Source: Hyaloperonospora brassicae
Lineage: Eukaryota > Oomycota > Peronosporomycetes > Peronosporales > Peronosporaceae
Direction: 5' to 3'
NCBI GenBank assembly: GCA_947650285.1
Contig: CANTFL010001207.1
Coordinates: 310,001-374,000 of the forward strand
DNA length: 64,000 nucleotides
Below the pieces are notes generated by a model. The model worked only from the letters and a program-made list of their open reading frames with translations, made no database searches and was not told where the DNA came from. The translations under genes were made by a program, and so were the position numbers. Below, piece after piece: positions 48,020 through 59,605 of this stretch (its first letter is position 1; each line of letters begins with the position of its first letter).

Positions 48020-48530
48020 TTCTTTATTTTTTAGGCACTAAGTTGCCTCAAAACCGGCCGGTTCGGTAGAGGCGGAGCGACCGGGTGACCTAATAATGTC
48101 AAAACAATTCGCAGACCTCTTGACAAGGTTGCGCCCAACAACAGTCATTTTGTGTTACTGCCAGGTGAGGAGAGAAATCTCATTATTTGTGTAGTCATTT
48201 TACCCTATAAGATGGTCTGGTAGTCACAACGTCGAGGTGAGGTGAGGAAGTGGGGTATATTTAGGGACGCAAACGACCTGCTATATCGTGTCATCCGGCA
48301 ACAAGGTTACCCGGGTGACTGCTACTTTATATACTAGGTAGCACTAGGTCTCGGGCAGCAGAACACCTGCGCGTAGCCTACTGTCTCGAGATGATCAGGT
48401 TCCTCTGTATCCGTACGGGGCCCTGTATGACGTATTGTTCGGCCCGAGAGGTCTCCAACCAATGATTGACATCAGAATCAAGGAAGGTCGTGACCTCCTG
48501 GACTAGATCGGGGTTAGAAGAAGCGTGCGA

Positions 48531-49644
48531 CTAAACCGAAGCTCCTGTGTCCATAGCGATATTCACCAGTCGATCCGCCATTTTGTTGTAGGTGCGATAA
48601 TGATGTCCCCAGCTGAAGACATGAATATCGTTAGCGATGGCGCTTGCTTCGGTGAATAAATACTCCAAGTGTTGCTTGCGTGGAGGATATCGTGTTCGGA
48701 GTTGCGCAAGCATAAGGGCACGGTCCCCAATGACATTCAGGGGTAAATAGTCGCTGGTATTTGCTCGCCGAAGACCGTGGACGAGCCCCCAGTATTCAGC
48801 GATATTTTTAGTAGTATCGGCAGCGGCCTGGGCCACGCTCGCTACCCACAAAACGCATGCGGCATTCGTCGGAATGTGGAGTCGGACAAATTACAGATCC
48901 AGCTCCGCCTGAACCTGGATTTCCGCGGGATCCTCCATCGAAAAAGAGGAGGTAGAGCACTCCTGGGCACCGTTCGATAGGGCGTACGTGCAACAAAGGA
49001 GGTTCGTCGCAGCAGAGGAGGATATCAGCCAAGGCCGACCGTACCTGCGCAAACAGTTGCCCGTCCTCCCCCATGTCGGGCTGGTAGGTTGATCCTCGAA
49101 ACCTTCGAACCGACCGGCGAAAGATAGTCTTGGCCCTAGATGTGTGAATATCCTGTGATAGGGACGGGCCTTCCATGCGGCGGAGGCGCTCGACCCAGAT
49201 GGCATGAAGTGTCGTTGATACGACAAAACGCCACATTTCTCGAGCTGCCGGGAAGACCGCAGCCTTAGCTTTCAATAAATCTGCCTCTTTGTTCATAGAT
49301 TGCTTGACAACAACCCATGCGTTGGGAGGATTCCCCGGGAGGTCCAGTCCAAACACCCAGACATGCAAGTCATCCTCCTGAAAAGTACCACACCATCGCC
49401 ACCGATCAAGGAGGTATTTCCAGTGTCGACGCGCGCTAGGGCATGTCCAAAAGATATGTCTTGCCAGAGATGGACCAGCATCCACACACCGATGGACGAG
49501 GCACGACAGAATTTGCTTCGCCCAATTATAGAGCGGGAAACTGTTACTCTTTAGCCGATGTATCGTCTGAGCGTTGGTCGGAAAGGAAGAGCGAATTCGT
49601 CTGATATCTCTCCACGTGATCAATGGTGAACCTTCCGATATCAC
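48531..49644 (-). pseudogene. LINE C-terminal region: zf-RVT-like segment and RNase H
   Basis: 49644-48808 carries a segment with LSCLVHRC..HIFWTCPSARRHW, which fits the His/Cys zf-RVT pattern. FFDGGSRGNPGSGGAG follows, the first RNase H motif with its Asp. 48851-48531 continues after a frameshift with the Glu-containing helix (NIAEYWGLVHGL) and ends with HHYRTYNKMADRLVN, the final catalytic His/Asp motif. RNase H removes RNA from the cDNA hybrid. Confidence 0.85.
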
Positions 49645-50694
49645 ATGAAAGTCGCCTTTACAACCCGTTCCTCGAGAAGTCTAGTTTCTTCAATATAGCG
49701 CCGCCGGGAGATAAGCTGTTTGAGTTTTCGTCGATGTGGGTGCCACCGGCGACGACCGGCCCATAGGTGGACAACCGCGTGAGCATAGGATGGGCGCCAA
49801 AGTGGACAGGATTCCCACTAGCCGAGGAAGCGGCGATATCGCACGCCATCATCGACGAGACGGGTTGCAACCCACATTCCATACCCGTATCGAAATGCAG
49901 GAGAGATGTACCTTCACGAGTGAGAAGCCAGTCATGTAATTGGTGCACCTTCGCTGAGTACGAAATTGGGGACCCAGGTTCCAGCGCCCGATAGACCAGG
50001 GACGGGAAATTGTAAAGAAGGGTGAGGCAGAAGGACCCCAAATGCCGTCTCTTCGCCATAGACTGGGTCGCCATGTCACGCGTGGGAGAGAACAATACAA
50101 TGCCAGTCTATAAAGTCGTCCAAGACATTGGCTCGCCAAAGTAAGTCAAACCCAGGGCAAAGTTGGCTCCGTTTAGTGTATAAGCCGTACGCCGTCGATC
50201 TCGCAGCCACGACGTATCCTTGAGCGTGGCGTGGACAAGCCATCGGTGATCGAATCGCCCCGACGCCGCAACTTCAGCACGCATACAGGCGCGCAGTCGA
50301 TCATCAAGCACCCGCCGAACATCAACGGTGACACTACCGTCGTCATTATAGGATACTGCAGCTCTCGATGTAAAAGAGCCGGCACGTCTGCAGACTTCCC
50401 TGACCGCGCCTTGGCAAGCGTGCCGAGCCGCAGAAATTCCAACAATGTCGGACCCGGTTTGCCATAGAGTCGCTCTATATCGAGGAGGCTTGTCTTCAGT
50501 CCAACAAGGCGTGATGCAAGCCGGACCTGACCCGCTCGATCCCCAAAAGTAATCACCAAGTAGTAAGTCCCTCGAAGAGAGAGTAGCTGTCCAATGTCCA
50601 ATTGATGTAGCTGACAGGGTCATCAATTCCGTCCGAATACAAAGCACCGCTAGACCCCCTGAAGGATTGGTAAAGAAGCTATCTCAGGAGGAAC

Positions 50695-52122
50695 TCACGG
50701 TCGGGACCTCTTGCCATCACGGACGCCCCAGACAAAGTCAATAATCAATCTGTGCAGCCTGGTAACCATGGCGGGAGGAGGCCAACAGTGCCGTGCTAAA
50801 ATCGTGATTTTGGGAACAGCAATAGCACTGGCGAGCTGAGCCCGTTGTTCCACCCTGTGCGTCTTCTCCCGTGCTAAGACAAGTTGGCTCCAGAGAGATC
50901 GGGTGCACTTATTCCAGTTATCGGCTACCGCAACCTGTTGTCCCACCAGAACACCAAGATACCGGCAAGCTTCGCCGGGGGCCAGCAGAGTGAGACCACA
51001 GGTTCTTACAGGTTGCGCTGATCCGCGCGGGTCAAGCTCTAGGACCATTGATTTAGCTCAATTTGTCCAAAGACCTGACACGCGAGCGAAATAATCGAGA
51101 ATAGCGATTAACGTCTAAATTGAAGACCGATCGCGACGGTAGACAGCAGTACCATCGTCATATCCCGAGACTTTAAGCTCAGTTCTCCGCCCACCAGATG
51201 TGATAGGTACAACTCGAATGCTCTCCCGCGCTTGAAGCACCCGATAGACACTATCGAGGGTGAGAATAAAGAGAAGTGGCGCAAGGGTGTCCCCTTGCCG
51301 GATTACACAAGTAACGGCACGTCGAGTAGAGCGATATCCATTGACGAGAAAACGGCACGTGGTGTCGCGGTGTAATGATGCCACGACGGATACGAAGTGG
51401 GGTGAAAAATCAAGCCACGTCAGCGCCGAAAGTAAATATAGACGTTGCAATGTGTCGTACGTTTTGCAATTGAGAAGCAGAACAATTGCTGCATGTAGAT
51501 CGCTGTCCAAGTTTGCAGCTTTGCGTACCACCGCGAGAATGTCAAGAGCTGTACGGATCGATCGCTTTAGAACAAAACCAACTTGAGCCAGCAGGATAAG
51601 ATGCGACAGCAATGGCCGTACCCGAAACGAAAGAATCTTGGTAAATAACGTGTAATCATTGTTGAGGAGAGCGATCGGGCGATTATCAAGCGGCAAGGCA
51701 AAAGCCGGAGATTTCTTCAAGCACTGAATATTTGCTTCACCAAACGACGCCGGGAACACGCTGCACGTAAGCCACCTGATGTGAAATGTCGCGAGAATGG
51801 GACCGAGCGTGTCCGCGTAATCGCGGTAAAATTTGTTGTTAATTTCATCTGGTACAGCGGCTTTACCACGTTTAAGTCTCTTCAAAGCTGCACTCACATC
51901 GTGGGTAGAAATGTCCGATGTCACAGTAGAGTCATCAACCCGGTCCGCAGGGGTGGCCCAAGAAAGGAACGCGGCGGTATTGTCGGGACAGGCAAAAGAA
52001 TGAGTCATAATACGCGCCCAGCCGTCGGCCATTTTGTCAGCCAAGTCCTGAGACCAATTCGGCCCGGATGTCGCTTTTCCTCCCAGAGACACGATGGTGT
52101 TTCCTTGAAATTTAGTCGGCAC
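50695..52122 (-). pseudogene. LINE reverse transcriptase, broken
   Basis: 52122-51115 is a long open stretch with LINE RT motifs: KAAVPDEINNKFYRDY, RPIALLNNDYTLFTKIL, the fingers/palm block around RQGDTLAPLLFILTLD, and the catalytic site, which reads GYDDGTAVY where active elements have an Asp pair in (Y/F)ADD. The frame then shifts to 51048-50695 with the thumb motif YLGVLVG. Stops interrupt the link. Copy B enters this domain only at the window's right edge. Confidence 0.88.
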
Positions 52123-52534
52123 CCGGGGTCAAAACGTCGAGACGTCTCACCGGGTATGTGTGTGTGTGTGCTGAACGAGAATGCGCTCTTCTTGGTTCTT
52201 TGCCATAGGCGGCGACATTCCGCCACTTTACGCCTAATCTACGCCCGAGTATCGGTGGTGCGGGGCTGGTCGCACATTTCACGATCGCCCGAAGGTGAGG
52301 TATGAGGTGTACGCGCCACCAGGAGAGCAGTATTAAGTCGGACATAGAGAATATTAACCGCTGCCGATAGCTTTTTGTGAGGCCTTGACGCGCGGTATTG
52401 GTAGTCGCCAGAAACCCTTTACAATGCCTCATCTTCCAGTCATCTCATCAGACGGCAAAGTTTCGGGCCGTTATACAGTCCGACACCGGAACAGATATAG
52501 TATCGTCATATTGAAGCTGTTCCTGCGCAATGGC

Positions 52535-52600
52535 CACAATGATGGCTTTGTGCGCGGCTGCATGTGCACAATGATGGCTGTGTGCGCGGCTGCATGTGCA
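52535..52600. repeat. Two tandem copies of a 32 bp unit in LINE A
   Basis: The unit CACAATGATGGCT.TGTGCG with GCTGCATGTG is repeated directly at about 52537-52600. It is mirrored in the right arm near 63820-63885, so it predates or was copied with the arm homogenisation. Confidence 0.8.
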
Positions 52601-52719
52601 CAACGTGGAACAGGATACACGCGCCTCGGCTTTCGGACACGGACCACATGACGGAGCACGCCGATCTTGATGCTGATGTCATTGTGGTCGGCAGCAGGAC
52701 CCGGTACCGACATAGCAAC

Positions 52720-53601
52720 GGCTTAAATCCAATCAGCAGGCCGCGTACTCACATAACACCTATCGAGTCGCGAACTCGCCGAACCACCGCCCGGCATAGT
52801 GTAGAAATAAGTGTGAGCCGCCGCGTGAAATGCCGGTACATCTCTCGCTTCTTCGGCGATCTCCATGTCACCATCAAGAACATCACTGAGCCGCGCTCGA
52901 CCGAGAAGCCGTTGCAACGCCAAGGCTTCATGTCTTCAGGGTGGAGATATAAAGGAGCGGTCCAGTCGTGGCTCTAAAGTACAGTTGAAGTCCCTGCCAA
53001 AAAACATGGGTCCGTCGTATACCTGTAGAAGAAGTAGAAGGCTCTCGAACAACGCCTCCCGCTCAGTCTTGACACTTAGTGCATACACGTCGACAACAAG
53101 AACTGTTTTTCCCAGGAGCGTGAGGTGAACAGCCATCCAGTGCGGCGTTCGATGCGCCTCAGACCACGGGACCATTTCCGTGACCGATGAGTAGGGGTTC
53201 AATAACATCGCCACTCCACCTCTAGAGTGCTCTGGCTTGGTCCACAACGAGCTTCCGCGCTGGTGTACAAAGCCCCAGGAGGAGGTGTAAAGCTTTTCCG
53301 TCGTCATGGACTAACCAATAGTGACGCGCGTCTCCTGTAGAAGAACTTAATTGATGGTACCCCTAGATTCGCTCTGTCGGAAGTGACTAAACCAAGATGA
53401 GCAGTGTTCCGGATACTTCGGAAGGACCGCGATATTATGCGTATAGATACCGATGCTGTTGTTGCGTGGCTGACGGAACGCCTTCAACAGAAGTCGGAGA
53501 TGACGTTGGGGCATATTCCGAGGCGGCGCACCCCCTATATCATCCAAGACGCCATCAGTACTGCGTTTCCAGAATCTGACCATTGCGAGCGATAAGGTCA
53601 A
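52720..53601 (-). pseudogene. LINE AP-like endonuclease, broken
   Basis: Minus-strand motifs in order: an N-terminal IGIYTHNIAV, then VLLQETR (catalytic Glu), GGVAMLLNPYS, VLVVDVYA, FGRDFNCTLEPRLDRS (Asp/Asn motif) and SSRLDRCYVS. An in-frame stop and shifts break it. In active LINEs this enzyme nicks the target DNA and primes reverse transcription. Confidence 0.85.
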
Positions 53602-53791
53602 GCGCCAAATGACAGTTGGCAGGTTTGCAGAGAATGCCGACGACCGCCGCGCGCACCGCTATGGAGAGGTGGTATAGCACAGCCTTCGTTTGTGGCATTA
53701 CCACGTCCGTCTCAATATCAATGGGTGCAAGATTTGGTAGCAAGACGCACAGCACATTGAGAACTCCCCAATGATCCAAGTCGCCAAGCGG

Positions 53792-56625
53792 TTAGACGAC
53801 AGTCGCGCACAGCAAATCAGGCTGTAGTTTGCTAAATCGTCGCCACCGTTGGATATTGTCCGTCATTCTCCATCGAACTTGACCGTTTTGCCCATCCGCC
53901 GTGGCGGACCAACTCTTGCACGGATCGCGAAGTTTCGCATTGGCGTGTGTGGTGTGGAGCCGGGTCACAGCCAGTTGAGATTCACTGTTGATGGCATGTC
54001 CGAAAGAACGCAGGGTTTCGCCCGGTATCGAGGCGGGAAAAGCAACATGATAATGTAGTACAGAGTCGAGTTTCGACAATTCCAAGGCACACGTGGTTAT
54101 CCACGTCACTTGCCACTTTGGTCCCACTGGCATGGTAGCCGGTAGTATGGCAACAGCTTTGTGCTGGATGACCCATTCGCGAATCGCAGCGGTGTTCGCT
54201 GGAAGATGTTTCATGCTCTCCGGCTCAGCAGCAGCCGCCACCGCAGCAGATGTGATGTCAGAAACGTTGCGCACTCTGGTTGCGCGTAACATCTGGTCGC
54301 GGGTATCGGTAGCGCGAACGTGTGCCATCGGAGACCGGACCGCTACCACCGAACATAGATCGCCCATGCCAGCGACCGGAAGTGTCGGCGATCCAGAAGC
54401 ACCCGTTTCGGGGTCGTCGAGCACTTCAGACGAGACCTTGAGCTCTTACTTGATCGCCTTGGCCAGGTCCGCGCTGGAGTAGGTACACAAGTGGCACAGG
54501 GAGGCGGAGTTACAGCCCCTTCGTTCAGATCGTGTAGGCACATAGTGTTGCCAAACGCAACCATGCTCTCCGCCATCGAAACATCGAGATCCTGTGACTG
54601 TTGCTCGTCCGACTCCTTGGCAAACGTCGGTGGAAGGTCCGACGGTCCCGGTGAATGAGGATGCGCCGCGAACGGCACCGTGCGAGGTGGTGGTTCTGAA
54701 GGCCCACTTGAGATACCCCGTTTGCGGCAAATGTAAGAGGCTAGCAAACGCTGGATCATGGACCGACTCCTCTCACTGCATCTTTTCGCCAGTGCAGCAG
54801 GCAACTCGTAGGGTGGTGTAATCTTTGCCAACCGGCGGGTCAGCGTTTTAAGTGTTTTCGCTGCGGTATTTGCATCCATGTTCGCTCGGGGGTCGCCACC
54901 GCTCCCGCGGCACGGTATTCGTACTCCAATCACCGCAATTATCCACCTTCGTCGTCGAGCGAGGCAGGATCCTCATTACCCTGGGTCTCACTAGCAAAAT
55001 CTATTTCGAGGGCTCGAGCATCAGCCTCGAAGTAGCATGACTTTTTGTGTAAGTCTCGCGCTTCTTCTCTGCGGCTGCGCAAGTAAGTTCATAGGCCTCT
55101 TTTTGAGCGGCCATCACTTGTAATCGAGCGGATTCAAGCGCCGTTGTCTTCTATGCCTTCGTAAGAAGAGACGAGTCGGTCCCCGGGGCAGGAGCTCGAA
55201 CTGCAGTAGCAACCTCAAGATCTCCACGCAGCAAGTGGTCCAGTTCCCGAATCGACTACGTGAGCTGATCAAACGCCTTGATGGAGGCATAGAGCGTTGG
55301 CGCAGATTGGGCAATTTTCGAAATGTACTTGGGACGACCCGTGGTCTTAGCCGGCTTTGATGGGATCTTCTTTGCTCAAACCGTGGTTGCAGAAATGTTG
55401 TGTGAAGTAGTCGTCGACTTCGAGGGAGGAGACTTTCGTGAATCGTCAATCGTGGTGGACTGCGAATGAGTGGCTGGTGTCACTGGAGGTACCGCCGCTG
55501 GACTGGACGGCGCCACCGGGGATGCACATCACGCTTTTTCTTGTTCGCGCCAATATCGAACCACTCGGTCGTCAACGGACCTTTGTCGCGAGTAGCATCG
55601 CCAAGAGGAACCTGGCCTCCCGCGACCGGATACGCGGTGGTAGCGCCCGAGTGAGTAGCACGAGGAGGTGCCTGCGACACCTTACTCAACAGGGGATCCG
55701 TGCCGCTATCCGCTTTCAACTTTGCCGTGGTTGCCACCAAAGAGTCCGCCAGTCCCGAGACATGCTGCATGCGACCGGCAACGTGTCAAGTGGGGAAAAG
55801 TCAACCCACTGACGTGAGGTAGAGCAATTGGCACACCGGTGAACTCGCGGTGATGCTGAACGTGAGAAGCGCCTTTGCGTCCGCCGCACTTGGAACTCGA
55901 GTAATAAGGCGAGTAGCAGGTGAAACAGGGAACGCGTTGGAAGTGCCGAAAATCGTGGAGGAAGATCTTTGCGTTGAAGGTTGCGGTGTGCGTAACCAGC
56001 TTGAGTTGTTCGGGACATGACACCGCGTCGAAAGTCACCACGAAAAAATTCGAATTATACACCTCAGAGCCGTGTGAGCATCCACGAGTCACAGATGTCA
56101 CCGCACGGAAAACATTGGGCTTCAAAATAGCTTGAACCAAGCTGGCCGCCACTCCATTGACCAGAAACCGGACTTGATAGTGCGATTGATGTCTACCGAT
56201 CGACATAGCAGGTAGCAATGGAGTAGTAATGTCGTCGCGCTACATTGTAGCTGGACACAACATCTGAAGACGCTTACCGCGAAACAGATTTGTCTTGGCA
56301 TACCAGCTCGCAGCAGCTGCTTGATCCGGCATAATGAAATCAGGAGCCTCGTGTTTGCGTCGTAACTAGTTCGCTTGGCACCCTTGACTAGTTCTCGACT
56401 CATGACATAGGGCTCCCTCTCCCCCTCTTGTCCTTCCAAGAGTTGTAGAAGCAACGTCTTCTCCGCGATGTATTGAGGCATACGCACATAAGGAGGAAAA
56501 ATCGCAACAACCTTGCCTTCGAGGTACGCTTCGAAAAAATCAAGCATCACTACTTGTGTGGCCTGCGGGTGCGTGCAGACTAAAAATCCAGGCGGAGAAG
56601 GCAGTACGACGCCCCCATCATCCAT
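53792..56625 (-). pseudogene. LINE ORF1-like (gag-like) region, broken into several frames
   Basis: 56625-56122 begins with a Pro-rich start and FFEAYLEGKVVAIFPPYV. 56218-55706 contains an RNA-binding-like segment with FLVNGVAASLVQAI and a zinc-knuckle-like cluster (CFTCYSPYYSSSKCGG). 54933-54343 and 54424-53792 follow in shifted frames and carry no domain I can name. The right-arm counterpart at 59795-62628 has the same breaks, so the breaks predate the homogenised repeat. Confidence 0.65.
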
Positions 56626-57250
56626 GCCGCAAAAGCCTCGTCCTCAAGAGGAATCATTGGACGCAGATCATCGTCCGCCTTCTCGACCCACGCCCTGGTG
56701 GCCGCGCGGAGCAGAACGCTCTGTGATCCTGAGGAGCACCGGTCCCCACAACATAATTGGCGGAGAACGGGAGGGCAACATCGACCGAACCAGCTTGAAG
56801 ACAGTCGGCATGGCCAGGTCGGCGATTTTCGCCGTGAGTGGATGAGTCGGCGATCCCGAGTGCAGTCGGCGAATTTCGTCTGAATTCGGCCGACGAAGCT
56901 CTTCGAGCTCCAATTGGCGATTGTCGTCGAGCATGTTCCTGAGGAACTCGTCAACTCCCCTCCCTAGGGTACAATTGCCGATCTCCGACTGGCTGGTATC
57001 GTCGGAGACGCGGTGCTTGACGAGTCTGATGACCGCAGCCGCGTGCGAAAGCCGCCCGGCTGTCGCCTTAGGTACGAGGCTTGGACTTCATGGTCCATGC
57101 CCTTCATTACCGGCACCCGGGCAAATTGGTCACCTCCACCTCCACTCGACCCCGGCTCCACGGCGATTCCCTTGTGTAGGATGCTCCGACAAGTGGGCGC
57201 CGCGCCTACTAAACGGAGATCCGCATCACTGTGCGAGCTCTGCCGTCGTC

Positions 57251-59239
57251 AGTGCGCGTGAGGTAATGGCATCCTTCCTCGTGCCACCACAATGCGTCTG
57301 CGTACTAAGTCGCATATTTGAAAGGACGCGCACACAACAAACAGCGAGGATGAGAGCTGCTTGGAATGAGCTGTCGGTCCGGGTACACAAATGCCGGATG
57401 CGCGGTGTGTGGTTTACTCACCAAATGGTGTGCACCAAGTACATCGTGCGCAAACACATTTGCGGCATCCAGACCCAAAGCGAACGGAACACGTGAATGC
57501 TCGAACGAATAAACAAACGTCTTCAGTACACACGTATCGCAACGATGAAAAGTTCATACGGTATTGCACCTACTCTTTTCTGCGCTCGAAAGGAATGTAT
57601 GACACAGACTAGTGAACGGAGGGAGAAAGTAGAAACAGTCATCCTAATGGCGAGTTCGGTAGACAGCGGCGGTTCAACTGGACTTGAGCGGTGACTGCAT
57701 GATTCTGTCGGTGTGTGTGTCATCACAGCGGCGGGTCTCGCCCTTGAGCGAGAGTGACGTAGGGAGGTGACACGACATGGTTCAGACGATGTTCCAAGCC
57801 GAGGTCACGAGTTGCAGGTCCAGACGCTTCTTTGTCCAGTCGTCAAGTACATAACTGAGGGCAGTTGCGAAAGTCGTGCGGGTAGCAAGCAGCATACTGT
57901 ATCAACTTACGAACTAGCGAAGGACTCGATGTCAACGTAAGCAAACACGAGAGAGTACATTGTAACTAAAAACACGTCGAGAGTCAACCGTTCAACGGTT
58001 CCTGCATCAGGAAGGCTTCACTCTCCATGAACGACGACTGAAGCTTGGCAATGTGCGCATAGAATTGTCGTGTCTCCGTCGCCATTTGAGCCCATTGACT
58101 TGCGAGGAGGTCATAGCCGTCAGATAGACGCTGTGTACTGTCGTGCGGAAGTGACGGAGGTGGCAATGCATCACCAATGGTGGACACACGAGTGTGGTCT
58201 GCCATCGGGAGCACTTGCTTGTCGACAAGTCTTCGGCATACACATTTCGATGGCGAGTGAGGAGTCGTCAGCGAAGTGTCGATCGTGCCGGCCGACGCTT
58301 GCTGTTCGTTACGGTTGGCACGACGCACGACACGTTGTCTGTTTTCTGAGCCGCACGGAAGACGGCTCATGCGTAGCACGACTGCTTTCGTACCATACTG
58401 GATCAACTGAACCGTGTCGACAAACGGGACCGTCAAAAGATTATACGCGAAACGAGCGCACTGGTCGATCCGCGAGAAGCGCGCCAAGGGACACCAGTGG
58501 ACGAAGGACCGCTTTGCAGTGGTAGAAGCCATCGATACGATGCGCACGATATACGCTGTGGCGAGCAGCCTAGTATCCATAGTAAAGATAGATGCAAAGA
58601 CGACAAGTAAGAGGGCGAGTCGCTTTGCAGTCGACAAAGATAGGAGTACGCACGAATAAAACGCACCAGAGGCGGGTGTAGCAGTGGCTCGGATGCAATT
58701 TGCCAGACGTCATCATGTCGGTTGCTGTGGTGGTGGTGCTTGGACTGGTTGTGGTTGTTGTATGTATTGTGATGGTGGTCGAAATGAGGAGAGCTTTGTT
58801 CAGGCGCAGACGGCGGCAGACGGTCAATGTGTGTGGACTGGTGCGGGCGAATTGGTGAATGGCGAGACACAAAGCCTTTTTTGCCGGAGGTCAACACGAG
58901 CCATCCAATGAGCTGTTGTGCCTGCTCGCTCTCGCTGCAACCTTTTGTTGATGCGAAGGAATCGAGTGTCATGGACGTGAGTGGTGGACCGCGCATTGTG
59001 TGTACATGCTGCGTGCGACCCATTCCTGGACTTCGTGATGACGACTGGCTTCAAGTCTGAACCGCTGCGGGCACCGCAAGACGAGTACATGCAGGTGAAT
59101 GTACTTTTGTGGCAACGGCTGGTGCAAACAGCCATACAGGCGAGCGTTAGTAACACGTCGTCATGCAATATCGAGCAGGTTTGCTTGTCATGGTTGCGCA
59201 TGAGGAGACCATTCGTGCTTGAGGTTCGATTGCGGGAGT
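57251..59239. other. Central spacer of the inverted LINE pair
   Basis: About 2 kb between the two 5' ends. Weak inverted similarity to the other side persists near 57.5 and 58.95 kb. It holds one plausible coding frame (57984-58637, described separately). A CCA/ACC-rich stretch lies at about 58700-58780. Otherwise no feature was recognised. Confidence 0.5.
57984..58637 (-). CDS. Hypothetical protein with possible signal peptide or membrane anchor
   Basis: A 217-codon frame on the minus strand. The N-terminus (MSTAKRLALLLVVFASIFT, then MDTRLLATA) is a good signal-peptide or membrane-anchor candidate. A basic middle part follows (MSRLPCG..NRQRVVRRANRNEQQ), and the C-terminal ~60 residues look helical (LASQWAQMATETRQFYAHI). 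I do not recognise the family. No RXLR or LFLAK motif is present. The frame is embedded between two LINE 5' ends and has no second copy in the window. It might be host sequence that predates both insertions, or a chance frame in GC-rich DNA. An unspliced intron is also possible near residues 110-150. Confidence 0.35.
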   Translation of the reverse strand: MSTAKRLALLLVVFASIFTMDTRLLATAYIVRIVSMASTTAKRSFVHWCPLARFSRIDQCARFAYNLLTVPFVDTVQLIQYGTKAVVLRMSRLPCGSENRQRVVRRANRNEQQASAGTIDTSLTTPHSPSKCVCRRLVDKQVLPMADHTRVSTIGDALPPPSLPHDSTQRLSDGYDLLASQWAQMATETRQFYAHIAKLQSSFMESEAFLMQEPLNG

Positions 59240-59509
59240 CAGAATACGCACTGCCGGGGCCCCCAAGCAGGGATCGCTGAGCAGCCGGGGCGGATAATGG
59301 TGGAGATGAGTACCCACCCATTCGTCCCGGTGCCGGTTGGGAAGGCCACGGACCAGGAGGTCCGCCCTTCGTAATTAAGGCGGCAGCAGGATGAATTTCG
59401 TACGTGGCTGCGGTTAGCGGACTCGTCGAGCACCTTGTCTCCGACAATACTAACCAATCGGAAATCGGCGATTGTATCTGTCCGGGACTCGGCGCGTTAC
59501 GTCGGCAAA

Positions 59510-59605
59510 GACCCGACGAATTTCGCCGGCCGAAGCTCGGCGAGTTTCGTCGATCGAATTCGGACGAAATTCGCCGACCGCACTCGGGCGAAAATCGCCG
59601 ACCTG
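59510..59605. repeat. 24 bp minisatellite at the inner edge of the right arm
   Basis: Four 24 bp units of the form CGACGAATTTCGCCGGCCGAA.. lie in tandem. Because 24 is a multiple of 3, every frame encodes an 8-residue repeat (for example EFRRPKLG, EFRRSNSD, EIRRPHSG). A related but more degenerate array with altered unit number lies on the left side at about 56834-56930. The near-identity of the arms ends exactly in this array. Confidence 0.85.

Larger units (their letters stand above)
52420..56833. repeat. Left arm of a 4.4 kb inverted repeat
   Basis: Pairs with 59587-64000. Every position x in this arm matches 116420 minus x in the other, so no net indel occurs over 4414 bp. About a dozen substitutions were noticed from the translated comparisons (over 99.5% identity). 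The outer end is not seen because the right arm runs off the window. The inner end is abrupt. The arm holds the 5' half of LINE copy A. Confidence 0.95.
48020..57250 (-). mobile_element. LINE (non-LTR retrotransposon) copy A, with RNase H, decayed
   Basis: Minus strand, about 9.2 kb. In order from the 5' side (right): a variable 5' region (57.25-56.85), an ORF1-like gag with a zinc-knuckle region (56.6-55.7), a further low-similarity part (55.45-53.8), an AP-type endonuclease (53.6-52.7), reverse transcriptase (52.1-50.7), a long linker, a zf-RVT-like His/Cys region (about 49.6-49.4) and an RNase H domain (about 49.0-48.53). On the minus strand an AATAAA-like A-rich end lies at about 48022-48034, taken as the 3' end. 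Stops and frameshifts are common. The 3' end and 5' start are approximate, and no target duplication could be assigned. Confidence 0.85.

Noticed and set aside
58824..59447. 207-codon minus-strand frame over the LINE B 5' region
   Set aside because: It is antisense to the LINE 5' end. The aligned sequence on the left side does not conserve the frame.
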